This document shows, piece after piece, positions 14,365-16,049 of a stretch of 16,049 nucleotides of DNA. This DNA is from Nanosynbacter sp. (lineage in GTDB: Bacteria > Patescibacteriota > Saccharimonadia > Saccharimonadales > Saccharimonadaceae). The translations under genes and the position numbers were made by a program. The notes beneath the pieces were generated by a model. That model did not search any database and was not told the DNA's origin. It saw only the letters and a program-made list of their open reading frames with translations. Numbering within the stretch: the first letter of the stretch is position 1; each line of letters begins with the position of its first letter. The stretch is taken from assembly GCA_015257665.1 (NCBI GenBank), contig JABZJS010000014.1:1-16049 (forward strand), written 5' to 3'.

Positions 14365-14395
14365 AAAACACCGAGCCTTGTCTGCTCGGTGTTTT
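14365..14395. terminator. Bidirectional intrinsic terminator
   Basis: A 12-bp perfect stem, AAAACACCGAGC (14365-14376) with GCTCGGTGTTTT (14384-14395), encloses the seven-base loop CTTGTCT. The A-run at the 5' foot and T-run at the 3' foot allow it to work on both strands. It lies between the convergent pilin (plus) and PH-like (minus) genes. Confidence 0.9.
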
Positions 14396-14414
14396 ATCAT
14401 CAACGCTGCTCACA

Positions 14415-15179
14415 TTAGTCATCTGCCACTGGTCGGCCGTTCTTGAAGTCCTCTACTGCGTTATTAAGCGTCGCAATTTCTTGCTTGGGGTTGGCTACGA
14501 ATGAGAAGCGATAAGTCGTCTCGTCGCCCTCCGTACTGAGGCGAATAGAGCCATAATTAAACATCGCTTGGAGGACACCACGCTGGTTGTAGCTGGCATC
14601 TTCGATATTCATCAGGCTGACCGTTTGCTCGGTGTGTGAAAAAATACTGGTCTGGATCTCCTGGATAACACTCTCATTTGTTAGATAAAACATATTGCGC
14701 GTATAAACCCAGACCGATACATAGCCACCAAGAACAAAGGCCAAGATGAGCGCCATACACAGCAACATAAATGACCCAGAAGCAGAAGCTGGCAGGTGGA
14801 GGAGGTCAAAAATATAGTCGTAATTAAACATCAGTGCTAAGACGATGCTTGTCATCAAGGTCGACATAACGATCGCTGGCAGCATACCAATCGGGTGGCG
14901 ACGCACCACACTAATGATGTATTCTTGCTCACTCAGGTTGAGATTCGGAAAAGCCATGACTGATTCATCATGGCGGCGGCGCACCTCTGATGACATCCGT
15001 GGCAGGTTCGCTTCTGGGCGCGGCGCATGGTAGTGGGGAGCGCCTTCTTTGCCGCTCACATCGTAGAGTGTGCTGCTCGCCCGTGGTGCCGTGGGCGGCT
15101 CGGCGTAGAGTGGGTTGCCATCGACATCATAGGCGACGGGCCGTGGTGGATCATTGCGTTGCAATCGTTGTGAATTCAT
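14415..15179 (-). CDS. Two-span membrane protein with a bacterial PH-like domain
   Basis: A 254-residue protein. Residues 1-75 are hydrophilic, Pro-rich and probably disordered (the phrase DVDGNPLYAEPP is typical of such tails). Two transmembrane helices follow at about 97-117 and 135-158. The cytoplasmic C-terminal part, YLTNESVIQEIQTSIF through MNIEDASYNQRGVLQAMFNYGSIRL (about 165-214), resembles the bPH2/YdbS-type domain, with the characteristic phrase about linking a ligand or inhibitor to the basis of the fold; the function is unknown. I name it from the overall pattern, with moderate certainty. Its own leaderless promoter sits just upstream, and ruvB is the preceding gene on the same strand. 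Confidence 0.82.
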   Translation of the reverse strand: MNSQRLQRNDPPRPVAYDVDGNPLYAEPPTAPRASSTLYDVSGKEGAPHYHAPRPEANLPRMSSEVRRRHDESVMAFPNLNLSEQEYIISVVRRHPIGMLPAIVMSTLMTSIVLALMFNYDYIFDLLHLPASASGSFMLLCMALILAFVLGGYVSVWVYTRNMFYLTNESVIQEIQTSIFSHTEQTVSLMNIEDASYNQRGVLQAMFNYGSIRLSTEGDETTYRFSFVANPKQEIATLNNAVEDFKNGRPVADD

Positions 15180-15185
15180 GGGTAT

Positions 15186-15194
15186 ATTGTAGCA
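15186..15194 (-). promoter_or_regulatory. Leaderless extended -10 promoter of the PH-like membrane gene
   Basis: The minus strand reads TGCTACAAT, ending six bases before the ATG at 15179. No -35 match is visible. It lies in the short gap after ruvB, so this gene may be read both from here and by read-through. Confidence 0.55.
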
Positions 15195-15221
15195 TATCTT
15201 GGGCTCATCACCTCATGCCTC

Positions 15222-16049
15222 TTACTCCATTGCGCGGCCAAGATGCTGTCGTGCTCGTGGTGTCACCCGCCGGCCTCGCGGCGTTCGCTCAATAAAACCA
15301 ATTTGCAGGAGATATGGCTCATAGAAGTCTTCGATCGTCGTTGTCTCATCACCTGTCAGAGCAGCAATTGTCGTCAGACCAACCGGGCTATCGCCATAGG
15401 TATCGAGCATCGAGAGCAGCAGGTTGCGGTCGGCTGGGTCGAGGCCAAGCTCGTCAACTTCAAGCAGAGTTAGCGCTTGTGTTGTCGTTGCTACATCAAT
15501 AATACCATCGCCGTTTACATCCGCATAGTCACGCACCCGCTTAAGCAAGCGATTAGCAATCCGTGGTGTGAGGCGCGCCCTTGTGGAGAGTAATCGCGAC
15601 GCCTCTGGCTTGATGCGCGTCTCGAGGATAGTCGCTGCCCGCGTGATAATCTGCGCAATCTCCTCTGGGGTGTAAAACTCCAAACGATAGATATGCCCAA
15701 ATCGGTCGCGCAGTGGCGCTGCAAGACTCCCCGTCCGTGTCGTCGCGCCAATCACTGTAAAGTGTGGTAGGTCGAGCCGGACACTGCGGGCCGCTGGCCC
15801 TTTGCCAATAACAATATCGAGCTTAAAATCCTCCATCGCCGAGTATAAGATCTCTTCCACAGCTCGCCCCAAGCGGTGGATCTCGTCGATAAACAACACG
15901 TCGCCATCGTTGAGGTTGGTCAAGATCGATGCTAAATCACCCGCCTTCTCGATCGCCGGGCCACTGGTGACTCGCAAGCCAGCCCCCATCTCGTTGGCAA
16001 TCACCGCCGCCATCGTCGTCTTGCCAAGGCCAGGTGGGCCATAGAGCAA
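15222..16049 (-). CDS. ruvB: RuvB Holliday-junction branch-migration ATPase (5' end cut by window edge)
   Basis: RuvB is the hexameric AAA+ motor that, with RuvA, drives branch migration of Holliday junctions. The 275 codons here start inside the Walker A region: YGPPGLGKTT, so about 55-60 N-terminal residues are missing. Walker B is LFIDEIHR, sensor 1 is IGATTRTG, and the arginine-finger loop is LRDRFG. The C-terminal winged helix is visible as IEDFYEPYLLQIGFIERTPRGRRVTPRA. Everything is in the usual order, ending at TAA 15222. The family is highly conserved, so the call is safe despite the truncation. RuvA and RuvC are not seen. Confidence 0.97.
   Translation of the reverse strand: MLYGPPGLGKTTMAAVIANEMGAGLRVTSGPAIEKAGDLASILTNLNDGDVLFIDEIHRLGRAVEEILYSAMEDFKLDIVIGKGPAARSVRLDLPHFTVIGATTRTGSLAAPLRDRFGHIYRLEFYTPEEIAQIITRAATILETRIKPEASRLLSTRARLTPRIANRLLKRVRDYADVNGDGIIDVATTTQALTLLEVDELGLDPADRNLLLSMLDTYGDSPVGLTTIAALTGDETTTIEDFYEPYLLQIGFIERTPRGRRVTPRARQHLGRAME

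Noticed and set aside
1..16049. Alternative genetic code (UGA as glycine, as in Gracilibacteria/SR1)
   Set aside because: TGA ends tsaE, pilM, pilN, the PilO-like gene, the serine hydrolase and full-length recX exactly at gene junctions, and none of the conserved proteins has an in-frame TGA.

Overview
The window looks like a chromosomal segment of a Candidate Phyla Radiation bacterium, most likely a Saccharibacteria (TM7) relative. I infer this from gene content and layout: a compact secretin-free type IV pilus operon, a one-domain TsaB, a PRC-barrel protein, a membrane PH-like protein, ruvB and recA close together, and very short intergenic gaps. Most genes have about 50% GC (sampled by eye). 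TGA is used as a stop at several ATGA gene junctions, so the recoded-UGA code of Gracilibacteria/SR1 does not apply. The taxon rests on family recognition, not a database search.

Layout. Positions 1-2138 (minus strand) hold tsaE and tsaB (tRNA t6A synthesis, 4-nt overlap), then the 5' two thirds of rny (RNase Y), which runs off the left edge. Positions 2238-8617 (plus strand) carry the pilus machine: pilB ATPase and pilC platform; then, after a 200-nt gap with its own promoter, pilM-pilN-pilO plus a small membrane protein, coupled by ATGA overlaps except the last start, which also overlaps. A PRC-barrel gene with its own promoter follows. Positions 8624-13737 (minus strand) read, in transcription order, recA, a 2H phosphoesterase, a short recX, a Nudix hydrolase, an RBBP9-like serine hydrolase, an AT-rich gene of unknown function, and a full-length recX. 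A lone type IV pilin-like gene (13944-14342, plus) is divergent from recA and ends at a strong bidirectional terminator. On the other side of that terminator are a two-TM PH-like membrane protein and ruvB, which runs off the right edge.

How the parts relate: the pilus genes would build an envelope filament powered by PilB, while recA, two RecX modulators and ruvB handle homologous recombination. Their proximity fits DNA uptake and recombination, but no DNA-uptake gene (comEC, dprA) is in the window, so this is only a suggestion.

The most striking non-gene pattern is promoter architecture. Five separate transcription units (both recX genes, the PRC-barrel gene, the pilin and the PH-like gene) have a -10 hexamer ending exactly six bases before the ATG, which predicts leaderless mRNAs. 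Internal operon genes and recA instead show Shine-Dalgarno sequences. No gene-free stretch exceeds 300 bases; the longest gaps (1100-1293, 5239-5438, 13738-13943) hold the promoters listed. I found no tRNA, rRNA, CRISPR array or insertion sequence.
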